Source: Diphasiastrum complanatum
Lineage: Eukaryota > Streptophyta > Lycopodiopsida > Lycopodiales > Lycopodiaceae
Direction of reading: 5' to 3'
DNA: 64,000 bases
Assembly: GCA_029204225.1 (NCBI GenBank)
Contig: CM055104.1
Coordinates: 52,816,294-52,880,293 of the forward strand
Both the position numbers and the translations under genes were made by a program. The notes beneath the pieces were generated by a model. It did not search any database. It was given only the letters and a program-made list of their open reading frames with translations, and had not been told where the DNA came from. Shown here in pieces: positions 46,385 through 58,859 of this stretch (position 1 is the stretch's first letter; each line of letters begins with the position of its first letter).

Positions 46385-47332
46385 TGTAGAAAAAATAGCA
46401 ATTATTCTTCCACAGAGAACACGATGAAAGTTTGAATAAATCAAACTAATTTCAGTGTCTTCAATCGGGGCTGTATTTGATCTATATACTAATATAACAG
46501 TGTTTGCCTTTATTGAATATGCGAAAGTAAGAGACAACTTAAGACAATTTAGACAATAAGAAACTATTGATCAAAAATGAATTTTTATAGTCTAAATCCG
46601 ATTCATCAATAAACATCTTTTGTTGTCTTATCTCGTTGTTGTCTCTCTGACTGAGTGAGTGTATTACAACGAGTAGTGCAGAAGTATTTATATTGCTACA
46701 AGACATGTCTTTTGGTCTTTTATTTACAGGTCTTTTGGCCTTTTAATGTTGTAATAGTAGATACTTAACTATTTACAATGGTTGATATTCAAATAGATGC
46801 TCTGTTTCCAGGTTTGAAGAATTTCTGTTCGCGAATTATTGGCGACAGTCTATCTCTTTGTCTCAGCTTCATGTTTCGCGAATTGTTCGCGACACTTGTC
46901 TCATCATGACATTTTCGTCTTTCACGAATTGTTCACGATAGATGACAATTCTTGAGCTTGAAGAAGAAATCTAAAATATTTCACGAACTGTTCATGACAG
47001 TTTCGTGATAGGTGAGCTTGAAGAACAGTCTAAAAGATTTCACGAATTGTTTGCGACAATTTTGCGACATCTGAGGTTTGAACAAGAAACATAATATTTT
47101 GCGACAAGATTCTGTTCGCGAATCTTTCGAGCTTCAACAAGAAATCCACAAGCTTTTATAGGTAATTGTTTCGTGAACCTTTCGCGAATCTTTCGAGTTG
47201 ACTGCAAGACAAAGTTTGTGAATCCTTCGAGGTTGATCACAAATTCGAGTTTGTATTTGTTTCTTATCGTTTGTGAAGTAAACTGCGCACTTTGTTAGTA
47301 GAATCAAGATCTATTTGATCAGTTGTTCTATA
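46385..47332 (-). repeat. Copia D 5' LTR with TTCGCGAA repeat array
   Basis: About 948 bp. The outer end reads GATCAGTTGTTCTATA on the plus strand, matching the copia E LTR start at 27233 except TG is TA. Units of the type TTCGCGAATTGTTCGCGACA recur about every 45-75 bp from 46832 to 47200. No target duplication could be checked because the other end of D is lost. Confidence 0.75.
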
Positions 47333-47599
47333 AGAGAATCTGCCTAGATGGTCTAGGATGACCGACCAATTGGGTATGGCAGAACAATCGATGATATCCG
47401 AATAAAAGAAGGTAGCTAACAAAGAAGAGGTGGACGAACTATCGGGTAACACTGTCACCAAATTGTATTTATGTAGAGTATGAGACTGTACATATATTTA
47501 TAACAACTTAATGAATAAATCTAGATTAGTAGAGAATAGAGATGGAGAGGATAGAAATCCAAAAGTTGCTTCCTAGTGCACAAGCCTTACATATATATA

Positions 47600-47814
47600 A
47601 AAAAGACTTAATGCTAGGAAGGTCTACTACCATATTGTGCTTGTTCAAAACTTGTAAACTTTGATAGCTCAAATGACCATACCTCTCGTGCTAAAGCTTG
47701 TCCTGATTAGAATCCCTTGCTAACAAGGCCTCTTGGTTAGGAATGGCTGTGTAAAGCTTGTAAAGACCCCCTTCTTTCATTTTCTTGACTACCACCTTGA
47801 AGCTTTGAATCTAC
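47600..47814 (-). pseudogene. Copia pre-integrase fragment
   Basis: A minus-strand stretch reads as the GAG-pre-integrase domain: KLWHERYGHLSYQSLQVL near 47690-47640 after a GLYKLYTAI-like segment. It is cut at 47815, where a plus-strand fragment begins, so two copia pieces meet in opposite orientation. Confidence 0.75.
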
Positions 47815-48750
47815 ATGCTCTCTACTTCTAAAGTAATTGATAGTAGAGATGTAGTTTTTCATGAAGAAGAAAAGTCCAATCTTAGAGGGGCCAAGATCAA
47901 GCAACCTCAAAATCTATCACCTTTTATTATTGAAGACAATCAACATATGGAGGAGTCGAGATTTGAAGATGGAAGTCCTCGGATTTTCATTCCTAGAAGA
48001 TCCATGAGGGAGAGATCCGAGCTTAAGAGGCTCACTTATGATGACAAAGGAAAACAAGTGGATCCTGATTCCACTTATGCTTATTTTGTTTCTCACGAGG
48101 AGCCCAAAGATTTCCAAGAAGCCCTCAATACCAAGGAGTGGTATGAGGCCATGAAGATTGAATATGATGCCTTGATCACCAACCACACATGGGAGCTAGT
48201 GGATCCACCACCTAACATGCATATCATTGGATGCAAGTGGGTGTTCAAGATCAAGTACAATCATGATGGCTCCATCAACAAGTACAAGGCAAGATTATGT
48301 GCTAAAGGCTTTGCACAAATATATGACCTTGACTATGAAGAAACCTTTGCTCCTGTAGCAAAGATGGTGACAGTAAGAATCATAATCTCTCTTGCCTTAT
48401 TTTTTAAGTGGAAATTGTATCAACTTGATGTCTCCAACGCTTTTTTGAATGGCTATCTTGAGGAGGAGATATACATGGAACAACCTCAAGGACTTATCAA
48501 GGATAAATCTAAGGTGTGTTTGCTATTTAGAAGTCTTTATGGCTTGAAGCAAGCACCTAGATCATGGTATTCAAGACTCAACAACTTTCTACTTTCATTA
48601 GGATTTGTGCTTAGTGACTATGATCCTTCTATGTACTTAAAGTTTGATGAAAGCTATATTGTCATTCTTCTAATCTATGTAGATGATATTATTCTTAGTG
48701 GAAGTTGTTTGATGCTAGTTCAAGAAACTAAAGATGCATTAGGAAATATA
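47815..48750 (+). pseudogene. Copia F reverse transcriptase fragment
   Basis: A 318-residue open frame from the integrase tail (KVIDSRDVVFHEE) through RT (IIGCKWVFKIKYNHDGS, ARLCAKGFAQ, QLDVSNAFLNG, YGLKQAPRSWY, IYVDDIILSG). It ends abruptly about 20 residues after YVDD, where it is joined to the middle of a family B LTR. RNase H is deleted. The last part of the frame (up to 48771) is LTR sequence. Confidence 0.92.
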
Positions 48751-49056
48751 TATGTGATGTACTCTCATTGAGAAGATGATGAAATTTGTGTATAATGCAA
48801 ATTTGGAGACTAAGCTCTTTGTGCCCTCTCTCTCTACTCGAGTTTTGTACTTTCATTTTCTCTCTCTAGATGAGTTGAGACATTTATTGTACTTAGTTTC
48901 ATGTTTTGTTGAAGGATCTTGCCTGTAACACAATAATATTTCTTGTAGGATCAGCTTTCCTATTGTCAATCAATGCTAGTCTGATCTTTATGGTATTACT
49001 GGGCATAGGAGATCAAAAGTACATGTGTAGGGCGTCCCACACGCATGAATTCAACA
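48751..49056 (+). repeat. Family B LTR, 3' half
   Basis: Matches 34570-34879 and 38358-38669 from the TATATATGTGATGTA point to the end, which reads CCCACACGCATGAATTCAACA. The palindrome is mutated here. It is presumably the 3' LTR of copia F after a deletion from RT into the LTR. Confidence 0.88.
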
Positions 49057-49289
49057 AAATTGAGAGAAGGAAGGAGGGCAGATAAGAAGAGTAGGAGTAA
49101 GATTAAACTCCAATAGAGATTTCATGAGTGATTTGTCTTTGCCTTTGGTTACCCTTTGGAGATAGATTATAAGCTAGATTTGGGGTTGGTTGGGATTCTT
49201 GTTACGTTTTCTAAATTGGCTTTTCAGTGAGTTCATGTCAAATGAATGTTTGTCTTAAGTGTGTCTTGGGAAAACCGCTCCAAGTTCCA

Positions 49290-50756
49290 GCACCCTTTGC
49301 CGACGCAACAAAGAAGCTCACCTTGGCACAGTGGAGTTATCCAAGTCATGAGAAAGAGTTATTTCCCATTATCCATGCATTAAATGTATGGAGGCATTAA
49401 GTTTTATGTGTACAGTGATCATGATATCTTGAGGTATTTCTGTAAGCAGCCCAATCTCAGAGGTCGACAAGCCAGATGGTCTAAATTTATGCAAGAATTT
49501 TGTATAAAAATTTGGTAAAAGAAAGGGGAAAAAAATCAAGTGGTTGATGCATTGTCTTGGATAGTGTTTCAAATCTCATTTGTGGTCATTGGACCTATTA
49601 GTTGAGATAAAAAAGGCTCCATCAGAGGATCCTTAGTGTAAGAAAGCGGAGCTTGAGGTGAGTTATGGCCCCGCAGAGTCTTAGGACAAGAGCTCTATTT
49701 TCTTTGCTCACATATTTGAAGTATACCATGGAGAATGGTTTGTTAAGAGGAATGAAATTTGTTGCATTCCAGCTTGTGAGGAGTTGCGTACAAAAACCTT
49801 GCATTCCTATAAGCCCTAGTGCTGGTCATCGTAATGTGGATAAAACTTGTGAGTTGATCCGACATGATTTCTAGTGGCCTAAGATTAACAAAGATGTCCA
49901 TAGTTATGTGACATGTTGTTTTAAGTGTCAAGTTAACAAAGTTGAAAGGATTATAGTTCTTGGATCAGTACACCTTTGACTATTCTAGAGGGAAGATAGG
50001 AGAGTATTTCGATGGACTTTATTACACACTTGCCTCATATGCAACTTCAATATAATGTCATAATGGTTGCAGTTGACAAACTCACAAGTATGGCTCATTT
50101 CATACTAACTCGTAAAAAGATATATACAACTAGGGTAGTTGATCTATTCATACAACATGTATTTAAACTTCATGGATTATCATTATTCATAATGTCTGAT
50201 AGCGATAGACACTTTGTTGGTCATCTTTGTAATAGATAAGCTTGAGTGCAGTTGAAAATGAATAGTAAAGATGGTTAAATAGAGAGAGTTAACCAAACCA
50301 TAGAGGACATGCTTAGGGCATACATAAGTGTTAAGCAAACACAATGGAAAAATATTTGTCATTGTTGGAGTTTGCTTGTACTACTAAAGAAAATGTTCTA
50401 CTAAAATTAGTCCTTTCAAGTTAAAAACTATAGGTCGGCTAGTCCAATTACTATAGGAATGTCTCATAGAATGCCTAGTGCTATAGATTTTTTGACTCAC
50501 ATGGTACAAATGCTTGAGTTAGCCAAGAAAAATGTAAAACAGTTGATGGATCACGCAAAGACATTTGTTGATCGAGATTACACGCCAAGAGACTTCAAGA
50601 AAGGAGACGTGCTATTTCTCCTAATTCCAAAGAACTCACTTTCTCTTAAGATAGAGAAAAGTGATAAATCATCTCCGCGTTATTGTGGACCCTGAAAAAT
50701 AGTTAAAAAGCTTAATGACCTTGTGACGAATAGACTTGTGTTGTTTCAGGAGCATG
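49290..50756 (+). pseudogene. Ty3/gypsy pol fragment: RNase H and integrase
   Basis: RNase H end region: SHEKELFPIIHALNVW then YCKQ-type NLRGRQARWSKFMQEF (about 49350-49510), with one frame change. Then the integrase zinc region (about 49800-49930), the core MDFITHLPHMQ with VAVDKLTSMAHF and IMSDSDRHFVG (50012-50220), and the C-terminal domain HRMPSAIDFL to KGDVLFLL (50459-50695). Stops and shifts are throughout. Domain order identifies gypsy rather than copia. Confidence 0.85.
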
Positions 50757-50785
50757 GGAGGTGATGCATGGAATCGACAAAGTAT

Positions 50786-50789
<4 letters not shown>

Positions 50790-50840
<51 letters not shown>
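50790..50840. repeat. (GA)n microsatellite
   Basis: About 25 uninterrupted GA repeats downstream of the gypsy fragment. Confidence 0.95.
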
Positions 50841-50845
<5 letters not shown>

Positions 50846-50952
50846 TGGAAAACGTCTGATGTGGGAGTATGGTTGCGTGACATGTGTCATATGATCACTA
50901 GAACACTTAGATGGTTCTTCTACTCCTTGCCTATGTGTCAGGGTACTGCCAA

Positions 50953-51114
50953 GTGGTGAGTGTTGTGCATGGAGTATGCCATGTGTCAAAGTTAAGAGGG
51001 TGTTTGAGGTAGGAGGGCATGCAAGCTTAACAAGTGGTGAGTGTTGTGCATGGAGTATGCCATGTGTCAAAGTTAAGAGGGTGCTTGAGGTAGGAGGGCG
51101 TGCAAGCTTAACAA
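50953..51114. repeat. 81-bp tandem duplication
   Basis: Unit GTGGTGAGTGTTGTGCATGG... repeated once at 51034 with about two differences (GTGTTTGAGG/GTGCTTGAGG, GGGCATGC/GGGCGTGC). Recent by its similarity. Confidence 0.92.
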
Positions 51115-53435
51115 GAGAGCCTCTTGAGTATGCCTCATCTTTCTACTATGTAGCAAGTGGCTGGGAAGAGCCTTACCAGTATTGCTTTTACGTGTTTATG
51201 CCAGGATCTTGGTATGTACTGTCAAGAGAAATCAATGAATTGGATACTTGGTGCCTACACTAGTGTACTTCGGGTTTATTTAAGATAGCTTTGTGAGAAA
51301 TATGTAAAGCAAAACATAAATAATTTTTGAAGGAAAAGGGAAATTGCTCTTTATCAAATTGCTTTTTCAAAACTGAAGCTAAATAAATAGAGGCTATTCT
51401 ATTTGATTTTGAGGGAGAGGTTAGTTCTATTGCCTCCAAATGATGTTGGGTGACGAAACAAGCTTGCATTAAGAGAAAAATGAGCATGATATAAGATGTT
51501 ACATACTAAGGTGATCTCTTAAAGTCGAAATAATTTGCTTTGAAATCTTCCATATGGTTCAAGTTGCACAAGGTGAACTAGTATTAAACGCATTACACAC
51601 ATAGCCAAGAAAAGCATTTAAGTTTGTTTTGAAGGGCTCCTTTTCTCATGTTACATGAGGTGAACTAGGGCCACTAAACATAGACTTGAATAGGTTAAAA
51701 AAAGCTTTTAAGCTAGTTTCAAAGGGATCTTTTTTCCATGAGGTGTGAAAGCAAGAAATCTACTTTCTTATCGTTCACAAATTGCAAAATACCTTACCTC
51801 CATAAGAAAAGCCTATCAAGAACTCTCTCCCTCCCTTCTTTCTGGATGACAAGAATACCATGTATATTATGCTAGGAGATTTTGTATAGCCAGTCTCAAT
51901 TTTGTAATGTTTTGACAAAGGAATGTCGTCCAGTTGGCTCGATAAATCAATGTTATTGGAGAAGATTGCTTGATCCGTTGGCTCAAGAGATCATTGTTAT
52001 CATTGTTAATGAAAAAAAACTAGTTGAGATTGTTTTTCCAATCCATTGTTCTTGAAACTATATACAAAATCAATAATGCATTGTTTGGGAGTGCCTTGTT
52101 TTTATAATCTAGTCCATTGTTCTTGAAACTATATACAAAATCAATAATGCATTGTTTGGGAGTGCTTTGTTTTTATAATCTTTGCTCATGCTTCATCACA
52201 TGTTCTATGCTTTCATCACATGTTCTCAGTGTGACACATTTTTATTAGTTATCTTGTGAGCACATATATTGTTATATTACATTCTCTTCATGTGTTCTAA
52301 GAAAAAAATCATGGAACTCACTATGTGACACTTCATCAATTAAACAGAGCACAAATCATGGTCTTCACTCTTGGAAAGTCTTAGTTTGTATTTATGATCA
52401 TTATAAACTTTTACATGTCCAAAGCTCCTACACATTGGTACAAGGTTATTCCTCATCTTCACAAGAATCCAAATCTTTGCACTATTTTATCCAGTGAAGG
52501 GCATCAAATAGTCCATTTCTCAATGTATAATGTCAATGTTTAGTTGCAAACTTCATTAAGCTAAAATTGAATCTGTATTTTCCATAAAAAAAAAAGGTTA
52601 CTAGTCAAAATTCTTTAAAAAAAAAACACCATTGACGAAGGGCTCTTAATCCCTTATGAGTGGAGTTCGCTATGGTGGTTAAGGTGCATAAGGGCCAATT
52701 TTCAACAAGCTTTTGCTTCCACAAAAAGCCACAAAATTCAAGTTTTCTGTAAGTGAGTAGATATATCTAGACTAGATTTCCTCCAAGTAGTGTGCTATGG
52801 TCAAAACCAAAAATGTCATGATTTCATTGAGAGGTCATTTGCACATATACTAGCACTCATTGTAGAAAAGGTTTAAAATAGTGCAAACTTTTGAATAGCT
52901 GTGAATAGTGCAGAGAATTGGTTTCTTGTGAAAATGAGACAAATATGAAGCACAGATGGCTACATTTCAACACCTTCGCTTTTTCTCCCTATAAATTTCA
53001 ATTCTATGGATTGAGCTCATGAAAGGATTGTGCTTTAAAAGTCACTCTATATATTCTGAATCTTTCAGTATTATAAAACCAATGAAACCAAGAATGACTT
53101 TAAAAGTCACTCTATATTTTCTAAGATCTGTCAGTATTATGAAACCAATGAAACCAAGACACCTCATGAAAAGGAATGAAACCAAGTGTCTGTAAAAGAG
53201 ATTCCTAAAATCTGATTCCACATCATACAGAAGCCAGATATTTCCTTAGGAGGTGGAAACGTGGAAACCCTGTTTTTAAGGCCCTCCCACTTGGGGAAAG
53301 GTTCTCTCAAAGGCGGAAGGTTCTTCTCCACTCCCAAGTCGGGCTGAGCTCATGAGATACCTTTACCAACACTAGAATCTGCTAACCCAGGATGTTGGGC
53401 GAATCCAAAACCTAGATATTTTTTATAGCTTACAT
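51115..53435. other. No gene recognised; two tandem duplications
   Basis: A 71-bp unit (TCCATTGTTCTTGAAACTAT...) is duplicated at 52042-52183 almost perfectly. A 65-bp unit (TTTAAAAGTCACTCTATA...) is duplicated at 53034-53161 with several differences. Apart from these the stretch is AT-rich with short frames only. Confidence 0.65.
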
Positions 53436-54240
53436 AATTGAGATTTCCACTTAATGTTTCAATACAACAATGCACCAAAATCCATATTTCTTTACCATTC
53501 AAGAGTCAGCATCTTGACAAATTCCTCCTTATCAAAGAGGACCAAGTTCTCTTCAATGCTTTTATGATTCCTCCCTACCATGGAGGACCAAAGTTCTCAA
53601 AATTGAAAAGGTTTAAACTTTATACTTTTTGTAAGCCAGTCACAATTTCTGGAATCAAACCATCATTTGTGCCACATCAACATCCATCATATTACAAGGG
53701 TAAATACTGTAACTAATGATTACAAATGCAAATAACACCAACAAATCATGCCACCATGAAACAGCCTTTTGAGTCCATGACCATTTATGTTAAATACATT
53801 CAGAACTAGTCATGCTCATGCAAATAAGCTCCTCAAAGGTATCCAATAGCACATCTCCAGGCCCCATATATTCTGATGGCTACCATCACAAATTTTCGGA
53901 CTCCCCATTTTGGGCTTTTCGTCTAAGCATCAGGACTTCGAAAATGTCCTTGCAAATAATCCTAAGCTCCTCAAACGTATACGCTAAGAGCACATTCCCA
54001 TACCCCCCAGTATTCTAATTACTTCCATTGTATATTTTCAGAATGGCAGTCCCCATGATCTTTTTTCATCACACCACCTCTACGAGGCCTGGTAAGTATC
54101 AGCTCCAGAGGGCCCTTTTTCCCAAACCTCTACGGTCCCCTGATAAGAAATCATCCATTTTTTTATCCTGCAATTCTCTTCATTGAGTGGGACAAGATCA
54201 GTCAGGAGAAATACATTCATGGGACCGAAACTACATGCGA
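53436..54240. other. No gene recognised
   Basis: Short frames without domains. TCCTCAAAxGTAT appears twice (about 53831 and 53971), probably a weak old duplication. Confidence 0.4.
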
Positions 54241-54244
54241 GTTC

Positions 54245-54730
54245 CTATTGAAGTTTGGCAGGGAGATCTGCTCTTAGTGGTTGATATCTTTCTTCGACTT
54301 GAGGTCTAGGCATGGAAAGGACATACAAGACAATACACAAGTAACTTTCTAAAAGTGCACACAGAAATAGCATCGCGGGTGTAGAATCGAATCCATCTAC
54401 TAAGATTCTTCCTGGTTTCATTGCCAAATTTCTGGGCAATATCAAGAAGCTGTTCACAAATTGCATTCAATATTCATGAAGGGTATCTAGGATCATGTCA
54501 CCATCAAAAGCAGTGCTTTTTCCCATGATCAAGTCAGCAAGCCTGCCTTGTGTGCCTAGCCTAGATTCATTCACATACAAGGCAACTACACATTCCATTG
54601 AGTTCTCTTCTGAATTCATTAGCGCAATGTGGCGACTTTGAGGAATAATAGTTGTGAGTGGCATACTGTAGTGTGCAAGAGAAGCTTCAGTCTCTTTAAT
54701 CTTATGGCTCCCTGTTCTGGTTTGATAAAT
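54245..54730 (-). pseudogene. Exon-like coding stretch of unknown function
   Basis: A minus-strand frame open from about 54730 reads KIKETEASLAHYSMPLTTII and continues through ADLIMGKSTAFDGDMILDTL to a stop near 54467. A neighbouring frame then carries AICEQLLDIAQKFGNETRKN. The composition is that of a soluble protein, unlike the surrounding noise. It could be a decayed exon with one frameshift, or one real exon with a short following one. I do not recognise the family and the call is weak. Confidence 0.25.
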
Positions 54731-56899
54731 TAACCGATGATATAAAAATAAATGTAGCTCTCAATTATCCGTCAGTCAGTCTGGATAGTAATAATACACT
54801 TTGGTAAACAGGAATTTGTAAGTCTTCCGTCCTGGAAAATCAACCTGGTGACTTGTCTAAACAAACGATTCAAATGTAACTACCACAATAACCCGTTTTT
54901 TTTTTGCCATTCCTACACGGTAGAGGATTGTACCTTGTAACTGTATTATAAACATGTGCCTCTTGGTTTCCAATGGGAGGCTCGAACTTGGGACCAAAGA
55001 AACTTAAACCTTATAAACATGTGGCATAACACTTAAACGCACAAAATAAGGTTCTTCAAACTTGAAAGCACACAATCAACTCCAAACTAACTTTTTTTAA
55101 TCGAGTCTGAGAATGCACTATGACCCAAGCATAACTTCTTTAAGATGGACCGACTTCATAACAGAAGACAAGAGTCGTCGACATTAATTGAGCCCTATTC
55201 TGTTTGAAAAATACCAGGACCTATTTTGTGAACATCATGTGAATCGTGCCAAGGCATATGCTGGTACTCTGAAACAAAAGCATCCCACAGAAAAGATGCT
55301 GAACTCCAGTGAAGTCACTAAATTTTTAACTGCCTACTATATGCGCCAACCAGCATAGAGTTAACCAGGGGAAGCAAGCCCTAGTGCTCACAAATTCAAT
55401 CAGTAGTTCTCTCTTAAACCTCGTAATCGTCGAGGAGACATTTAATTAAAACTATACAAAAATAGGACGCTTCATGCAAGCATAAATGTATCAAATTGTT
55501 TGCATGTTATGTCAAACGATTTCAGAGGAATTTCCAATGTATATTTATATTAGTACAATGATGCCGGGACAAGACTGCTGACTTTTGTCAGCACCTATAA
55601 TAGGACTCACCCTATAGACAGCTGTTATCTTTACTCAAGTCTAAGGGCCATAAAAACTGGCATCAAAATTTTCAATATGGAGAAGTCCCTCCAAAAATTC
55701 TCCAACTTACACCCTGTAGATCTACAAAAATAATGAGCTAAGAGGTTATGAAAATAACATCTTAGCAAAATCTAGCAGATTTAAATCTCAGAGGATACAT
55801 GAATGAATTGGCGTATTGGAATCTAATAATCTCGCCATGCCGAAGTGGTTTTCCATTATTTACAAGACAGTCATTGTATGCAATTCTTCTAAACACATTT
55901 GGATTAACCAGCGGAGCCGAAGCAAACCACCCACAGAACACATGGACATCAGAAGGAGCACAATCAGATAGGCAGGTATTGACTATCTGAACAACGTATT
56001 GAGGTATGCCAGAGGAGGAGCTATCACGGCCTTGTGCTATACCAATGTCCTTGTTTGTACAAGTATCTGCACGTTATCACAGTACACGGTTAGAATAAGC
56101 TGACCACTTAACTTTCAAAGATTGTCAGTGAGAAAGTATAACCACTCCTAGCTCAGAAAACATGGATGCATCAAAGATTTCGGAAAAGATTAACATCGTT
56201 TCTATATAAAGCCAATATGAATTCGAGGTTCAAAGTTAAAAGGTGTGGTCAACTACTTAAACAATTGACTCCAATAAATTACTTTGATCGCTTTCAGTTA
56301 AGTGCTCTCCTTGAGGATGGAAAATGTCAACCGGCGGCTATAACAGTGGGCACTAGGTTGCGGATATCTTGAGAGTTAAAATGGAAAAATTATTAATTGA
56401 TTCTTCTCCTATCGCTCACAAACAAATAGAAATCGATCGGATTTGAGAGCTTTGGATAACTAATCGTTGCAGATTTGCAATGACTTAAGATCAGGCAAAT
56501 CCTTGAAGACGGTTGATTTATCATTTGGCCAAGCTCAACTATAGGGAATTTTGGCATACCGTAAACAGAAGATTAACGTCAGAATTATATAAAATGGTAC
56601 ACATCATTTGCATCTAGAGCCATGATTCATCTTTCAAATTTGTGAAAATGTACTACTGACATTAAGGTTTGATACGATTTTTCTCAAGGATCAAGCACGT
56701 ACTCACGAAAATATTGCTGATTAGGATTTATGGGCCAAATGGCGAATGCAATTTAGCGTTAAACTAATAAACGCTTCACATATGAATTGGCTCATGAAAT
56801 AACTTAAGGAATATAGGCCTTCTAAGTCGAATAGCGACCAAACCATGGCTTGAAGCAGCCATGTGCTACTGCGCAGTCTGCGCACCCCCAATGCTATTC

Positions 56900-57459
56900 C
56901 TAAATTAGCGCACAGCTCTCTATTCCAATTTACTTTCGTCAAACAGCAAAATATAATTTTGATTGCACGTACTAAGGAGAAGTCTCCGACTAAAAAGCAT
57001 ATTTGCATGTCGTCCTTCCAGTGGAACACTCGTCTTAGAAGGCACTGTCGCATTGGCAGAATCGGGACTTGAAGCTGCTGCTGAGTTGCTCCCAAAATTA
57101 AAATCACTCAACGGTCCTGTAACACATTCCAAATCACCAGCTGATGAGCTACCACCCAAATTGCAAATGCGAGGTAGCTATTCTGTATGCAATTATCTGT
57201 CATAACTACAGAACAATCACTTTATGCTATAATCTCAAATGTAGGACGATACCCGTTGTTAACTACAAGGCACCTCATTAGATTCGCTACGAATTGTTTG
57301 CGTATCAAATGAGAATGGTGGCAGCGAACCTGTAGGCCCAGAGTCGAGATAGAGGAGAAGATCTGCTGAAGCTACGAAGATGATGATGAGCAGTAACACC
57401 CCTCGCCGCGACCACGGCATTCTGAGATGCAGCAACCCTTTCACTCGTGGCACCTCCAA
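56900..57459 (-). CDS. Possible 5' exons of a type II membrane protein, unidentified
   Basis: An ATG at 57459 opens a 66-codon frame with basic residues followed by one hydrophobic segment (RRGVLLLIIIFVASADLLLYL), a typical signal anchor, then a Ser/Pro-rich stem. A second frame (57159-56920) contains a Ser/Ala-rich stretch (GSNSAAASSPDSANATVPS) and could follow after an intron with an acceptor near GGGTGGTAG. The layout is reminiscent of Golgi glycosyltransferase N termini, but no catalytic domain is seen downstream. It could be a true gene with distant exons or a fragment. Confidence 0.3.
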
Positions 57460-57479
57460 GCTATCCTAATAAAGCTACA

Positions 57480-58710
57480 CTATATCTGCTACTAGCGCAG
57501 GCCTTCATGCATCAATTTATTGGCCAGTGCCGTTTACAATGAGCTTCCTGCTCATCATCGCGCTCGCTTGCAAGGCAATATAATGTCACTGCATGCTAAA
57601 TGGATCATGTGTTGTGAAAGTATGATGGCGGAGATCAGAGAGGCTTATAACAGGGAACTATTAGAACAATACGTGTGCTCATTTCCAGGGTGATTCTGCC
57701 GATATATTTTCAAAATCCAACCACACCTCTGGAGGCTGGGCTGCTCACCATTCATTCAACCGTAGCAAATTTGGCAGGATTCCTGAAGATTTGCAGTCAG
57801 ATCGGCTTTGATAGCTGTGGTCCAAAGCTCAAACCGTTTGCATCACATTCAAATCTGACGAACTCAATGCCGTTTGTTTCGCCCACCATCACAAACATAT
57901 AGTAAACTGCATGCACTAGTTGCTACCTGTCAGCGCCACCAAATAACTTACCTCTTTGAATGCTTGAGCAAAAAGTAAAGCTAGACGGTACGCTTCGATA
58001 TCCCCAGCCGCTTGTTCTTAAAGCTGCGTGGGGCGTCAATGAATGCCAGCCATGCGCACATGCAGAGCTGCGGCTGTTGAAGAGGATCCGTAAGCCATCT
58101 GCGTTGAAAATTGAGCTTCAAATAACAAGGCTTGTACGAGAAGATGCTCTGAGCAAGGATTTTGACATGGTAGTAAAGGCGAGGAGAGCATAGGAGATGG
58201 ATGGACGAACAGTGAACTAAATTCTAATGCGCTGCAGCCAATGCCAAGATTACCTGCAGAAAGAGGTAGGATGTGCGGAGGTAAGTGATTGACATATGAA
58301 AGCGAAAGGAGGTAGGCTAGCTAGCTTAGAGCTCCCTACGCTGCTACTCCAGATCAATCTGGCCCGAGGAAAGCAGTCCAAGCAGAGAAGGCAGTAGCAG
58401 TAGTGCTCTAACAGTGACCTATTGCACGCGCGAGAAGAAGGAAAAGGAGCACTCAGCAGAGCTCCGTCACACCGCCATAGCTACGGGAGCTACATGGAAA
58501 AACAGAAGAAGAAATAAAGGAAAGCGAGAAGACAAAGGCACCTGTTATGTTATGTTCAGTTCCGTTACGTTACGTTATGTTATTACTTTGATGGCAAATT
58601 GTCACCCAAAGTATAAAAACCGACCCCTTGCCTACTAGCTACACAGCCCATGAAGGATTTTGCAAATCAATGGCCAAGTGATTACTCTGGGTTGAAGATA
58701 AGAGCGCCCT
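57480..58710. other. Gene-poor flank, somewhat GC-richer
   Basis: Higher GC than average and upstream of the possible membrane-protein exon, so it might contain a promoter or 5' UTR. No TATA box or other signal can be singled out. Tandem TTACGTTACGTTATGTTA-type runs lie near 58550-58580. Confidence 0.35.
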
Positions 58711-58821
58711 TCCATGAGACCTCCTCACTATTTCAAAATGACGTTAAGAATCGGTGAGACATTAGTAGCAACAACGCTTTCCATGGAAGCGGATGGCCCC
58801 CTCAACCCGTGCTCAGGTTTC

Positions 58822-58854
58822 GGGGGGGGGGGGGGGGGTGGGGGTGGGGGTGGG
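58822..58854 (+). repeat. Long G-run tract with G-quadruplex potential
   Basis: A run of 17 G, then T, G5, T, G5, T, G3. At least four G-runs of three or more separated by single T on the plus strand satisfy the standard quadruplex pattern with room to spare. Short frames across it (poly-Gly or poly-Pro) are artefacts of composition. Confidence 0.9.
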
Positions 58855-58859
58855 TTTGC

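Noticed and set aside
50768-51070. Frames through the GA microsatellite and the 81-bp duplication
   Set aside because: They arise from simple repeat translation (Arg-Glu or Leu-Ser repeats) and a duplicated non-coding unit.
54960-55020. A possible tRNA-like or gypsy primer motif (GGCTCGAACTTGGGACC)
   Set aside because: Only a short resemblance without LTR or cloverleaf context.
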